64,000 nucleotides of DNA from positions 1,293,850-1,357,849 of the forward strand of contig CAKMXJ010000037.1 of the NCBI GenBank assembly GCA_928724745.1, in the 5' to 3' direction. Under the pieces are notes generated by a model. The model had not been told where the DNA came from and did not search any database. It was given only the letters and a program-made list of their open reading frames with translations. Made by a program: the position numbers and the translations under genes. The DNA is from Anthracocystis setariae (lineage: Eukaryota > Basidiomycota > Ustilaginomycetes > Ustilaginales > Ustilaginaceae). Shown here one piece after another: positions 51,458 to 61,576 of this stretch; within the stretch, counting starts at the first letter, position 1, and each line of letters opens with the position of its first letter.

Positions 51458-54400
51458 CTAGGCAGCACCGAGTCTTCCCAGCAACCATTGTTCCAGGTCT
51501 TGCCATCCTCCCCCGACTCGCACCAGAATCTTCTTGGCCTTGGTTCCCGCTCGAGCCCCTGCGCTGCCCGCTGGTCGATGAAGCTCGAGCAGCCGACACG
51601 CCATCTTGCGACCTCCAATCTCGTACTGAGCTCGATTGTCTTTGCCTGGTCCTTCCTCCAGCCGCACGCCTCTGGGCAGCGGCGCATCAATGCGTTCCAG
51701 CGCCACCCCGAGCCCGTTACAGATGGCCGCAACCTCGACATCCAACGCATCGTTCCGGTTGGCACGATACTGTTCGATCGCACCTGTGCCTCCGTAGTTG
51801 CTGCCTGCTACCGACCCGGAGCCGATCCTTGAGCCTACGCCAGAGTACCCACGTGCCACTCTACCTGCGCCGTACCAGGTGCCTGTCGACAATCCACCCA
51901 CCGAGCCGTTGTCGCTCAACGTTGGCGTAGTTCGACCATTTTGCAACGAGCGTAGATTGGCAATGCTGGATCGTTTCAACGAGGCACCAGCTTCGGCGGA
52001 CGGCAACGAGGCCAAAGCCGCCGCCGACAGTGGCGTAGCACGGCCGGATGTTAGTGCTCCATTGCGCCTTGTAGGGGGTGGCTTGCTTGCTCGTTTGACC
52101 GGCGTCTGGCTGGTGCCAGCCATGCCGGTAGAAGGTGCCCGTGCATACATGCTTAGGCGTTGCGCCCTCGCCACGATGGCAGGTTCCGGCGTCTGCATGC
52201 TTGTCCTCGACGCCCCTGTATATCGCATCGGCGTCGCATTGGTGGCCTGTGACATGGCCGAACTTGGCCGACTTGGTGAGGTGCCTGCCTCCGCACTGCG
52301 CACAGCAAGTCGGGGAATCAACGAGTCCCTCTTCCTGGCTTTGGCATCGCCCACCTGACCTTGTGCCGACGGAGGCCGGTAGTACTGACCGGCAGAGGAA
52401 GCCGGTCGAGGCGGCGAACTGCTAGATGCAAATCTAGGGTCGTCGATCGAGACGTCGTCACCGTGGTCCGTTTTCGAAGAAGCAGCGTCGTGCGTCGGCC
52501 AAATCACTTGCGACTGCGAGCGCGGCATCGAGTTTGGCTGTCCTGCTCTGACCTGCTTGGTCGCAGGACTTTCCAGACCGTGCCACGATGGTTTGAAGCT
52601 CGATGGAGGGGGACGGCTTGGGGTGCCGGTCACATCTCGACCGTTAGCAAGGGTCTTGACACTAAGGATTGGGACCGTTTTAGTTGCGGGAGATCTACCC
52701 AAGACACCCTTTTCTACGGCACCAGTTGTTGCATTGGCCAACGACGTGGCTCGATTACGAACAGGTGTGTCGATGGCCGACGGCGACACTGATCCCGATA
52801 CGCCTCTCCCTGCCAAGCGCTGCTGTGTCGGAGGCACATCAAGCTGCCTCGCCGTTGCAGTGCGTAGCGGAGTCGAGATCATCTTGCTGTTAATTCCAAG
52901 CGATTCGGCGGTGGCCGAGATCCGTCTTGAGCTCTGCCGAGCACTGGCTGCGGGCGGTGTGCTGGCCAGGTTCGACCCGACCGAAGAGCTGCTCGATAAG
53001 CGGCCCGGACCGCTAGCGACACGGGAAGAGGAAGAAGAGGAGGGTGTGATCCTCTGGGACGAGGTCGATGAGCGAGCCGGAGTGCCGAGACCGAGCCCCA
53101 TCTGCATAGAAGCACTGGTGCGCAATTTGGGAGGAAACGTCGCAAGGCTGGCGATCGACGTGGCAGGGCTGTTGACCTCGTCGTTGATGGACGAGCCGCT
53201 GCTGTCCGAGCGGACTCGACGGAAGAGCGCTTCGATCCGCTTCAAATCCCGTTCCGTCGTGACCAGATCCCCGCGCAAACTGCGCCATCGTGATCGCAAG
53301 TCAGAAAGGCGGCGGAGTATAGTGCCATTGGCAGTTTGCCTCTCCTTGCATCCTTTCTCGAGACTGTGGAACACTTGTTGACACGCCGGTAGATAGTAGG
53401 ACTTTTTGACGCCAAACGTCTGGCTCAGAGCAGCAAGCTCGTCTTGCTTTGCTTCAAGGTCGTACTCGGCGTCTAGGTCGTCCTCAAGAGCGGCTCCTTT
53501 CTGCAACTTGCCGGCCAAGTGGTCGTGCTGAATCTGCTGAACAAAAGCATGGCAGAGGACGACAGCTTTGTTCAGACTATCCATCATGCCTTCCGCTTGC
53601 GCGCTGATCGAGCGGAAGACGTCCAGGTACTTGTCATCAGCTAGCTCCTTCTTGAGCGCATCCGCCTCTTCCTGCACCGATGCCCACTCCGAGCTGAGGT
53701 CCTGATACTTTGAGCGCAGAGAGCGAGGACTCAGGGCTGGTGCGAATCCGGGCAAGGCCATGTCATCCAGGGTGCCCAAACTATCCAAGCTTCCACTGCT
53801 GTTGCGACGCGTTCGTAATTGCCAGCTGAGCATCTCCTTATCAACGATGGAAGAGTCTCCAACGTCAACTTCAGCATTGTCCCCGACGACACCGTCCAGC
53901 TCCGAAATGCGGACCTCGAGTTGTTGCATTGTGCGCGAAAGCGCTTCTAGCTTTTCGTCCAGTTGCATGAGCGACAGATCGATGCCTGGAAGCGAAGCCT
54001 CGTCTTCACGAGATCTTTTGACATCGGTAGAAATAGATGGAGCTGATTGATCTCCAGCCGCCCTGATACCATGTCTTTGCTCCTGAATGGAGAAGATGTG
54101 TGCCTGAATGAGCTGGATTGCTTCGTTGGCATCACCGATCTCCTCGCTAGTTTCGAACAGATCCGCCTCCCGGAGCTCGAGGTCCGGCGACGATGATGGA
54201 GCTCCCTCAGATCTCGCGGAGTGCATGTTGTGCCCCGGCGAAGCAAGTGAAGCCGTAAAAGGAGCTGGGAAAGCTTGCGACGTTCGAGCCTCGCCATCTT
54301 CTCCGTTCAATTTCGGCTCCATGCCGACATTTTCACGATGAGGCGCATCTGCCGACGTTTGTTCAGAGCCATCTGCTATTGTGAGTGCGGCGATTGTGTC

Positions 54401-54706
54401 GGCAAGATCGGAGGCGTTGAGTTGAGCCCCAGCCTTCGTATCTGGCGATTTGCGGGCTTTGAGTGGCGAGCTGATGAAGGATGAGATTCGCGTTGGGACC
54501 GCGGTAGGACTCATCATGGTCGATGATGCTCGAGACGGGATCGATACGCTGCTGGAGGAGCTGAGGATCGAAGCTGAGCGCATGTGGCCCGCATTTCGTC
54601 GAGGTGGTGGTGAGCTAGGCGTCGGCGCGTCGCGACCAGTCGTGAGAACTTCCAGCGAAGCATCGTGGACAGGCATTCGCTCACTGGATTGCGCAGTGCT
54701 CAGCAT
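51458..54706 (-). CDS. KAR9-type protein with C-terminal GAR (Gas2-related) domain
   Basis: 1082 aa from the first ATG (MLSTAQSSERMPVH); the frame is open 16 codons further but starts with GTG, so an upstream exon is possible. Residues about 290-520 form the helical KAR9-like domain (SLRSKYQDLSSEWASVQEEADALKKELADDKYLDVFRSISAQAEGMMDSLNKA..., then FGVKKSYYLPACQQVFHSLEKGC). A long Ser/Pro/Arg-rich disordered region follows. The end is a GAR domain (ENNRAQYEIGG-like segment, then CRLLELHR...KKILVRVGGGWQDLEQWLL), a microtubule-binding module of Gas2 and spectraplakins. Kar9 links microtubule plus ends to myosin/actin for spindle positioning. The architecture suggests an actin-microtubule linker here. 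Confidence 0.85.
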   Translation of the reverse strand: MLSTAQSSERMPVHDASLEVLTTGRDAPTPSSPPPRRNAGHMRSASILSSSSSVSIPSRASSTMMSPTAVPTRISSFISSPLKARKSPDTKAGAQLNASDLADTIAALTIADGSEQTSADAPHRENVGMEPKLNGEDGEARTSQAFPAPFTASLASPGHNMHSARSEGAPSSSPDLELREADLFETSEEIGDANEAIQLIQAHIFSIQEQRHGIRAAGDQSAPSISTDVKRSREDEASLPGIDLSLMQLDEKLEALSRTMQQLEVRISELDGVVGDNAEVDVGDSSIVDKEMLSWQLRTRRNSSGSLDSLGTLDDMALPGFAPALSPRSLRSKYQDLSSEWASVQEEADALKKELADDKYLDVFRSISAQAEGMMDSLNKAVVLCHAFVQQIQHDHLAGKLQKGAALEDDLDAEYDLEAKQDELAALSQTFGVKKSYYLPACQQVFHSLEKGCKERQTANGTILRRLSDLRSRWRSLRGDLVTTERDLKRIEALFRRVRSDSSGSSINDEVNSPATSIASLATFPPKLRTSASMQMGLGLGTPARSSTSSQRITPSSSSSSRVASGPGRLSSSSSVGSNLASTPPAASARQSSRRISATAESLGINSKMISTPLRTATARQLDVPPTQQRLAGRGVSGSVSPSAIDTPVRNRATSLANATTGAVEKGVLGRSPATKTVPILSVKTLANGRDVTGTPSRPPPSSFKPSWHGLESPATKQVRAGQPNSMPRSQSQVIWPTHDAASSKTDHGDDVSIDDPRFASSSSPPRPASSAGQYYRPPSAQGQVGDAKARKRDSLIPRLAVRSAEAGTSPSRPSSAMSQATNATPMRYTGASRTSMQTPEPAIVARAQRLSMYARAPSTGMAGTSQTPVKRASKPPPTRRNGALTSGRATPLSAAALASLPSAEAGASLKRSSIANLRSLQNGRTTPTLSDNGSVGGLSTGTWYGAGRVARGYSGVGSRIGSGSVAGSNYGGTGAIEQYRANRNDALDVEVAAICNGLGVALERIDAPLPRGVRLEEGPGKDNRAQYEIGGRKMACRLLELHRPAGSAGARAGTKAKKILVRVGGGWQDLEQWLLGRLGAA

Positions 54707-55290
54707 CTTGTGGTTGCCTTCTGCGGATTTTCCGCAGCGCGATATGAATCCCACGAGCTAGCGAGAGGATCGGTGCTTGCTGGTAATACTTGGCGTGTAT
54801 CAATGACCAAAAGAAGACTCGTTTTTTGTTGGCTTCACTGCATGCACGACGTAGCCGGAACGGCAGCCAGTCCTAGGGAGATGGCACTGAAGGTACGAAT
54901 CTGAGGATGTCGGCGCTGGCTTTTGTTGGTGTTGGTGTTGGTGTTGGTGTGGAGCTGAAAGCGATTGTTCATGTCTTCAGGGACCCTGAGTCGTGCCAAC
55001 TTGGGTCAAGCGCGCTTCAGTCGCCGCCGTGCCCGGACCCTCGGCCATTAACCAACACAAAATTACATGGCAGCCAGACTTGGCCCCGCTCGCCCTTTCT
55101 GTCCCGCTACAGCATGTCCGGCGCGTCACTCCCATCTCGCCGCTGCACTCACGATTTTGAATCAAGTGTTCGACGTGTACTTTTTTTTCCTAGCTTGAGA
55201 CCAACACGGCACTTGGGCATTTCGATCTCAGGATAACAAGAGGCGCAACACATTGCAATGATGGAATTGCTCTAGCAATTGTCGCTCAAG

Positions 55291-55338
55291 CAACTGCAAC
55301 TGCAACTGCAACTGCAACTGCAACTGCAACTGCAACTA
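55291..55338. repeat. Hexanucleotide microsatellite (CAACTG)n
   Basis: Seven perfect units plus one degenerate unit. Confidence 0.95.
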
Positions 55339-55671
55339 CAAGTAGCAAGCTAGCCGGTCACATTTTGCATAGGGTTGCACACTACAGAAACAAAGCATCT
55401 TGGCGGGGTTTTTTGGGTTCTTTTTGTTGCAGTGTACAGACATTCAGCTTAACACCAAAAACAGCACCACCAAAACGCTCAACTTGTCCATCGCCTGCGC
55501 AGATCCACTTGTAGGTGTTCGATATTGCCCTCCATTATCCAGCCCTTTCCTGTGCAACAAGCCAGGTCTAACATGCAACTTCAACAAAGGACACCTTGCC
55601 AGCAACGGTTTAATGCAATGTTATTGCAATGAAGTGACTGTTCAATAGCAACTGCAAGCCAAATGAAAGAG

Positions 55672-55745
55672 AATAGGGAGGTTTCGGCGCAACGCCAAGA
55701 AGGTCTGTTAGGCCTCGCTTATGCATGATTTGAAACTCTGCTTGT
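55672..55745. mobile_element. Relic or MITE end of the Harbinger-like element
   Basis: AATAGGGAGGTTTCGG here equals the left end (plus its AAT target) of the element at 21297. After about 25 diverged bases a second match follows: CCTCGCTTATGCA, one variable base, then GATTT. The two blocks have nearly the same spacing in both copies. I found no matching right end downstream, so it is truncated or a degraded relative. Confidence 0.65.
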
Positions 55746-56754
55746 TATGATCCATTTGCCAAGGGTCTCCAAGTTGACCCTCACCATTGCAAGGGTCTGT
55801 ATAAGGGCCTGAGACAACCCCTTCACTTCTGAGGGTTGGCTTGAGCAGTCTAACACCATGGAATGCAGATTGTGCCAATGAGAGGTTTCCCCAACTGTGA
55901 GAAAGCATGTCCCTTGCTGTAGTTGAGCTGTTGAGTGAGTACTACTGTTGTACTTGCCAAGTTTAGCTCTTTTGGCAGCCTTATTTCAGCCCTGATGCCG
56001 CCCTCTTGTTCCTGACGGAGCTTATTCAACACAATCCTGCACGCATGTGCACATGAACAGCATCTCAGTTGCAAGATGGCAACAAGCAAACCAAAACTGC
56101 ATGCTTGTTGCTATGTTACTGGCTTGGAGTCCAACAACAAACCTGTCATCGCAGACGTTCAAATCAATAGAAGCTTCTCTAGACAACAAGCACTTCCTGT
56201 TGGATTCATCGTACGAATCAGCTTTTCATCTCGCAATCGGGCACATCACATATTGGCACACAACACTCAGTAATGAGTGTTGCACACGCGACGGCAAATG
56301 TCGAGACACCGGTCTCAATGTTCGCCGGGCGGCTTTAGACATTTTCCCGTACCCACGCGACACCCGACAGTACTCCCATTGGTCCATCAACGGGTCTCAA
56401 CATTCGATACTAAATGTTGAGACTACTCGACGAATCACGAACCTCAATTACGAACCCACACACTCATCGCCGAATGGCAAGACCGCATTGGAAGGATGGC
56501 AAACCGGTCCGCCCCGAATGGAACCTTCTGCCCAGCATGGAAGAGGAGAGAAGGACGGGCGGACGAGATCCGAACCAATCATAACTGAGATGCGAGACTC
56601 AGTAGCGGAATGAAGGCACACACAATGAAGGGAAACACTCAATAACGAGTGTTGGGGACACAGATGGAGGACAGGATAGTTACTATAGGAAGCGCATAGG
56701 ATGTATAGCGAAGATGGGGACACCTTTGCTGTACAAGTTAGGGTCAAGGCACAT

Positions 56755-56762
56755 GTATATAA
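56755..56762 (+). promoter_or_regulatory. TATA box candidate of the copia LTR
   Basis: TATATAAG lies 380 bases before the copia primer-binding site, in the region expected to be the 5' LTR. LTR borders could not be set because no second LTR is present. Confidence 0.4.
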
Positions 56763-57137
56763 GACTCGGGACCAGAACCCGAGAGAGTGAATAGATCATC
56801 GAATCACTACCTAACTCATTGACTCATAAGATCTGACGACTAATATCAACATCCGATACTGGATGTTGATCTTCCTCGCTCGAATCCTTCGAAGCTTCTA
56901 ACCGCTGCGCCCCGTTCAATATCAATATTGTCCTAGCACTACTAAATCACAGACATCAAACTCTGTGATAGTTCGAGCACGGACTTAACGACTCACGACA
57001 CTCTCCCAAGATCGCAACTTAGGAAATAAGATATCGGATGTCAAACATCCATTACCGAGTGTTGTAAGTCGTATCTAACATTGGATAAATTAACGCCGCA
57101 ATAGTTACTTCGCATCGATTGACTTTTAGAATCTAAT

Positions 57138-57150
57138 AGGTTATGAGCCC
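57138..57150 (+). other. Copia primer-binding site, initiator tRNA-Met anticodon type
   Basis: AGGTTATGAGCCC is complementary to the anticodon arm of initiator tRNA-Met (GGGCUCAUAACC). Drosophila copia uses the same half-tRNA priming. The first ATG of the open frame falls inside this site. Confidence 0.65.
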
Positions 57151-58723
57151 AAAGCCTGACGGAAACTCTGAAGGTACCTACCGAGGAACTTGCTCAAGAT
57201 CACGTCCCCTCGATTTGATCGCTGAAACTATCAGCAGGGACACACAAGACACTAACGATTTCAACAACTCATTACTAAGTGTCGCCAACGTAACTACGAA
57301 TATCAACACCCCTTGCAACTCGCCGACACCCGGATCTGTGTTCACAATGACGGAAACGAATGCATCGCAGAACCACCTGCAATTACCGAAACTCGAGCAA
57401 GCCAAGGATTACTACACATGGAAAGATAAATGCATCGATGTGTTGATGCAAAAGGGAATACGGGTGTACGGAATCGTCAGAGGGACCTTACCCCGACCAT
57501 CGGAAGACGACATCACATATGGAGACTGGCTCAACGCAAACCTGACCGCATGCGGCATGCTCAGAAGTAGCTTATCGAACGACATCAAGCACACCATCAA
57601 TGATCTCGAGGACGCTCACCAGATATGGACGACACTCGAGGATCGATTTGCCAAATCCATGAAGTGGCAGCTCAAAGAGATGGAGACAGAGTTCAACAGC
57701 CTAAGGCAAGACAGACGAACCATCGATGGCTTCGTCGGTCGCATCAACCAGCTCGCAGATCACCTCATGCTTGCTGGATACACTATTACCTTCCACAAGA
57801 AATACAGTATCCTAATGAAAGGATTACGGAAGGAATACGAGAACATAGCGGCCCAGATCAAAGAAACGTACCGAGCTCGCCGAGAGCAAGGACAGATGAT
57901 TATACACAGGATCGGGAACGAAAACGAAATGTTCACTGTCGCAAGTCAGACCATCGACGAGAAAGTCGAGCTCGACTCCATCGTCACTAGACTCAGGAGT
58001 GAAGAACTACGCTTGGGACTCAACAACCATGGACTGGAAAGCAAACACAAGAACAACTCTTCGGCATATTACGCGAATGATGGGAACAAGAAGGGAAAGA
58101 AGAACACTCAGCGTCCAATGTCCAAAAGTAAGAAGAGGGTCCCTATCGAACAAATGACTTGCTACAATTGCCAACAAAAGGGGCACTTGTCGAGGAACTG
58201 CAATAACCCAAAGGTAGATCGGCCAGGGTCAAACATTCAGAACCGAGTCCAGGGATCCAATAATCCAGGATCAAACACTCAGAACCGAGTCCAGGGACCC
58301 AATAATGAGAATGCGTACTCAATCACCGACTCAACACATCCCCGAACGACGATGTGGCTCATGGACTCGGGTGCGAGCAGACACATCTGCTGTAACAGAG
58401 ATCTCTTCTCGGACCTTCACATTGGCGTCTCAATGAAACCAATCTGGGTTGCAAACGATGTCCCAGTCAAGATCGAAGGACTCGGTACTGTAGAAATGGA
58501 AGTCAACGTAGGGAACGGGTTAACCAATAGGATCACCCTCACCAACGTCGCCTATATACCATCCTTCAGCGTCAACTTGCTGTCAACAGGAATCATGCGA
58601 AGGAAAGTCAGAATTACAACAACTGACAAGCAAACAATCGCCCAAACTAGAAGCGGAAGAGTCACCTGCAGAGGTGTACACATCGGACCGCTCACATACG
58701 TCGACCAAGTCGGTATAGATTTC
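57138..58723 (+). mobile_element. Truncated Ty1/copia retrotransposon (leader, gag, protease only)
   Basis: The primer-binding site, gag and the protease start are present. Integrase, reverse transcriptase, RNase H and the 3' LTR are missing. The homologous part stops at about 58723, where TTAGGG repeats begin. The 5' LTR probably lies within about 56260-57137 but its start is unclear. Confidence 0.85.
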
Positions 58724-58777
58724 GGGTTAGGGTTAGGGTTTGATGGGCAAAAAATCGTTGTTTGGACGCGTCCCTGA
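57143..58777 (+). pseudogene. Copia Gag-protease fragment fused into telomeric repeat
   Basis: 544-aa open frame. Residues about 70-310 are the copia Gag (UBN2-type) domain: LEQAKDYYTWKDKCIDVLMQKG, then LTACGMLRSSLSNDIKHTINDL. A CCHC zinc knuckle (CYNCQQKGHLSRNC) sits near residue 341. The aspartic protease start, with the catalytic WLMDSGASRHICC, lies near residue 410. The ATG at 57349 (MTETNASQ) is a more natural start than 57143, which overlaps the primer-binding site. After IGPLTYVDQVGIDFG the frame runs into TTAGGG repeats (GLGLGF) and ends at 58777. A 13-residue segment (NxQNRVQG...) is duplicated just after the zinc knuckle. Confidence 0.85.
58724..58741 (+). repeat. Interstitial telomeric repeat at the copia break
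   Basis: GGGTTAGGGTTAGGGTTT, about two and a half units in the same orientation as the terminal array. It marks the exact junction between copia sequence and the two-ORF module. Confidence 0.9.
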
Positions 58778-59057
58778 GAAAATGAGACGGTCCATTTGAA
58801 AATTGTGCTGAATTTTGAAATGCCAGGAAGACGTGCCACTTCAAAATTTTTTTGGATTTGAATTCAGCAGATGACGGTCCACTTCAAAGAAAAAGACAGA
58901 CGGTCTACTTCAAATTGGAAGACAGTCAGTAACAATTTGAAGACAATCAGTAAGAACCAGGAGACGGTTGGTAACAAAGCAGAAGACAGTCCACTACAAT
59001 TGCAAAGGCCAGGCAGACAGCTCATCTCACCACTGACCATCCAACATCCACGCCGCC
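58742..59057 (+). repeat. Module leader with degenerate direct repeats
   Basis: At least seven variants of AGACGGTCCACTTCAAA or its shorter core AGACRGTC are spaced along about 58780-59000, all in the same direction, upstream of the zinc-finger ORF. They may be regulatory or remnants of a tandem array. Confidence 0.6.
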
Positions 59058-61541
59058 ATGACTTTCTTGCCGTGTCCAGTCTGCCACTTTACCTACTCAG
59101 CAACCAACATCACCAACCACATCCGCAAAGCCCATGCTGGAGTCTTTGTTACAGCAGCGCAAGCAGCTGCATGTGGGTTGACAGCATGCTCTTGTGGGCA
59201 GGTGGTCCAGAATCATGCCGCACTGAAGCGCCATCAGGGGATACGCAAGTGCCAAGTCCATCAAGAATCACCATTGTCTGTGCCAGCTACAGCTGTGGTC
59301 TCAGATCATGTGCCTCAAGCACAAGAGCAAGAAGACGTAGCAGAAGAAACTCAAAACACAGAAGAGCTGGGGCCTGCATACCTGCCAGAAGAAGAGCCAG
59401 CGTACATACTGGAGGAAGCAGCACCGGATGCCATCCCTGATGATGTGTCACGGTCTCCCACACCAGACTTGGATGCACCAACCCTGCCGGTGATTCCAGA
59501 ACCAGGACAACCTTCACCAGCTGCACATGACTTTGACATGCCGGAAGATGGGATTGTCATTCTGCTGGTAGGTGGTGAGGGTGCAGAAGAGGAAGCAAGA
59601 ATACCACCACTGGAGCTACTGCTGGATAGACAGCAGGCTCAGGAGATCAGGCTGCCACCGGTGCCTCCGCTTGCACCGGTTGCTTGCTGGGACAACCTGG
59701 AAGCGGACACAGATGTGGACTTTTTCTCTGTGACCATCACACCGGCTACTCTCCTCCGCATCTACCCACCTGGAAGCTACCTAGCTCTAGTCTCGCATGC
59801 ACCAGAAACAAGAGACCTGGACATGTACAAGCACTGGGTTTTCTTTGCAGAGCTCAAGTGCCGCTTCTGCTTTGAACCACAGTACAAGCTGCCCCTTGTT
59901 GAACGGCTGACGCAGGCACCGCAGAAGGCAACACTGCTGCCATCAAATCATGCCACCACCCTGACCTATGGGGAGTTGCGGGTGGAAACCTCTGTATTGA
60001 CAGATGCGCTGGAAGACATTGGCTGCCAAGCCATCCGGATGTCTGCCTTTGGCATCAAGGTGCCGGTGGACCGCTTTGTTGATCCAGCCAGCTTGGAATC
60101 TCATCCACTACAGCACACCAACATCTATGACATTGGACGTACTGTGTACACGGACCAGCACACAGCCGTTGCGCCCAAGTCCAAGCGGGGAAAGTACAAG
60201 CAGTACCCGCTTGCCATGCAGGTGGGGCGTGGCTATGGTGGTGTGGAACTCAAGTGGAAGGAGCATCCAGACGGACTACAGCACTTTAAGGGCTACTCCA
60301 AGTTTACGCATCTTCTCAAAGCAGGGGCTGCCGGAGCAGGCAAAGGATTCCAGCCCATGACAATGGCCACCATCAAGAACCGGATCAACATCCTGAAGAA
60401 GTGGCAGCGACGCATCAGCCAAGCACCCACCCATCTTGGCAGAGGCATCCGCTTGGAACTCACAATCCAAGCACCAACCATGGCGCATGCAAAGGCAGCA
60501 GCAGAGGCCAGCCACTTCCTTGATGCGCAGCACCTCTTCTCTGAAGAAGCTGGAGACCTGCAGCTGCTGTCTCATACCTTTGAGCGGGGAGCTGTGTTTG
60601 CAAACTTGGAAGCGCTGCTTGCCGTTGCAGAGGAGAGGCAGCACTTCAGAGGAAAGGGTTTGAAGCCAAGTACGCTGATGCAGCGCCAGGTAGTCACTGA
60701 TCTGCACAATGCGCTTGGCTGGAATCCTGGCCGCAAGCCTACGCCGCTGGACCTGCCCACAGCATGGTGGAAGACCAGTGCAGCTGCCACCACTCTGATT
60801 GCTCAGCTGGAGATGTTCAAGACCGCCGGTGAGCTCAGGCAAGTCTTTGCCCATGTCCGGCACCATTTGAGGTGTCAGAGATGCCACAGGCGGGGCAGCT
60901 ATGACCTGTCAGGAAGTGCAAAGAAGTTCCGTGCTAGGTGCAGAAAGTGTCGGCATGACCTTGCCAGCCAGCGCTTCCGGACTCACCTGGCAACAGAGGC
61001 AGCGCAGCAGCAGATTGCCATCCGGCTGGATGCGCTGGTGGCAGATGTGATGGACCTCACCTTTCTACCAGCACCTGCCAATGTGCCCCTCAAGTCTCTC
61101 AGTGCCAGACCGGAGCTCCATGGGCTGAAGCAGTCCACACAATTCTCAAAGGCAGAACAGTCCTTGGTTACGTGCATGGGGGTACTACTTCAAAGTAAAC
61201 TACAGCACCGCAACAGGATGGCCCCCAACAGGATCAAAGCCAACAGCCTGGACTGGCTGGAGCAGAACCCGCAAGCAGTAGAGTATCACCTGGGCACACG
61301 TAGTCAGGATGCGGTGGCCCAGTGGATCACCCAGGTGCGGCACAACACCGCTGCTCTGTCCTGTGCGGAGGAAGTAGTGCTGCTGCATGGTGTAGCTGGT
61401 GCTTTCAGCAGCAGCATTGCACTTCTGACCATGATGCGTGTGGCATGGGCTTGCCAGCTGATTCCCATGGGCAGTTCAGGACCGTACCTTGGCCTGGTCT
61501 TGCGGAAGGGTAATGCCTATGAGCTGTTGACGAGTAAATAG
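59058..61541 (+). CDS. Subtelomeric zinc-finger protein of unknown function
   Basis: 827 aa, intact frame, family not recognised. An N-terminal C2H2 finger is at residues 6-26 (C6, C9, H21, H26). A second Cys/His cluster follows at residues 44-65 (C44, C46, H59, C65). Next comes an acidic Pro/Glu-rich linker to about residue 200, then a mixed folded region. A zinc-ribbon-like CxxC...CxxC (RCQRCHRRG...RARCRKC) lies near residues 605-632. A hydrophobic C-terminal stretch (LHGVAGAFSSSIALLTMMRVAWACQL) follows. Paired N-terminal fingers of this kind occur in R2-type retroelements and telomere-linked RecQ proteins, but I see no reverse transcriptase, helicase or nuclease motif. It is likely a DNA-binding protein of the subtelomeric module. 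A further frame for the oxygenase follows on the same strand. Confidence 0.7.
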   Translation: MTFLPCPVCHFTYSATNITNHIRKAHAGVFVTAAQAAACGLTACSCGQVVQNHAALKRHQGIRKCQVHQESPLSVPATAVVSDHVPQAQEQEDVAEETQNTEELGPAYLPEEEPAYILEEAAPDAIPDDVSRSPTPDLDAPTLPVIPEPGQPSPAAHDFDMPEDGIVILLVGGEGAEEEARIPPLELLLDRQQAQEIRLPPVPPLAPVACWDNLEADTDVDFFSVTITPATLLRIYPPGSYLALVSHAPETRDLDMYKHWVFFAELKCRFCFEPQYKLPLVERLTQAPQKATLLPSNHATTLTYGELRVETSVLTDALEDIGCQAIRMSAFGIKVPVDRFVDPASLESHPLQHTNIYDIGRTVYTDQHTAVAPKSKRGKYKQYPLAMQVGRGYGGVELKWKEHPDGLQHFKGYSKFTHLLKAGAAGAGKGFQPMTMATIKNRINILKKWQRRISQAPTHLGRGIRLELTIQAPTMAHAKAAAEASHFLDAQHLFSEEAGDLQLLSHTFERGAVFANLEALLAVAEERQHFRGKGLKPSTLMQRQVVTDLHNALGWNPGRKPTPLDLPTAWWKTSAAATTLIAQLEMFKTAGELRQVFAHVRHHLRCQRCHRRGSYDLSGSAKKFRARCRKCRHDLASQRFRTHLATEAAQQQIAIRLDALVADVMDLTFLPAPANVPLKSLSARPELHGLKQSTQFSKAEQSLVTCMGVLLQSKLQHRNRMAPNRIKANSLDWLEQNPQAVEYHLGTRSQDAVAQWITQVRHNTAALSCAEEVVLLHGVAGAFSSSIALLTMMRVAWACQLIPMGSSGPYLGLVLRKGNAYELLTSK

Positions 61542-61576
61542 CGGAAGGAAAATATGCAGAATGGCAGGATGGGGAA

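Larger units (their letters stand above)
54707..57137. other. 2.4 kb subtelomeric stretch without a supported gene
   Basis: It contains a (GTTGGT)n repeat at 54924-54950, a (CAACTG)n repeat at 55291-55338, a relic Harbinger end from 55672, and a hairpin-rich section from 56262 to 57050 that is probably the LTR/leader of the copia element. No complete open frame has family features. Confidence 0.5.

Noticed and set aside
59058..61541. RecQ-type telomere-linked helicase, reverse transcriptase or KDZ transposase
   Set aside because: No Walker A/DEAH motifs, no YxDD, and no recognisable KDZ motifs were seen; kept as unknown zinc-finger protein.
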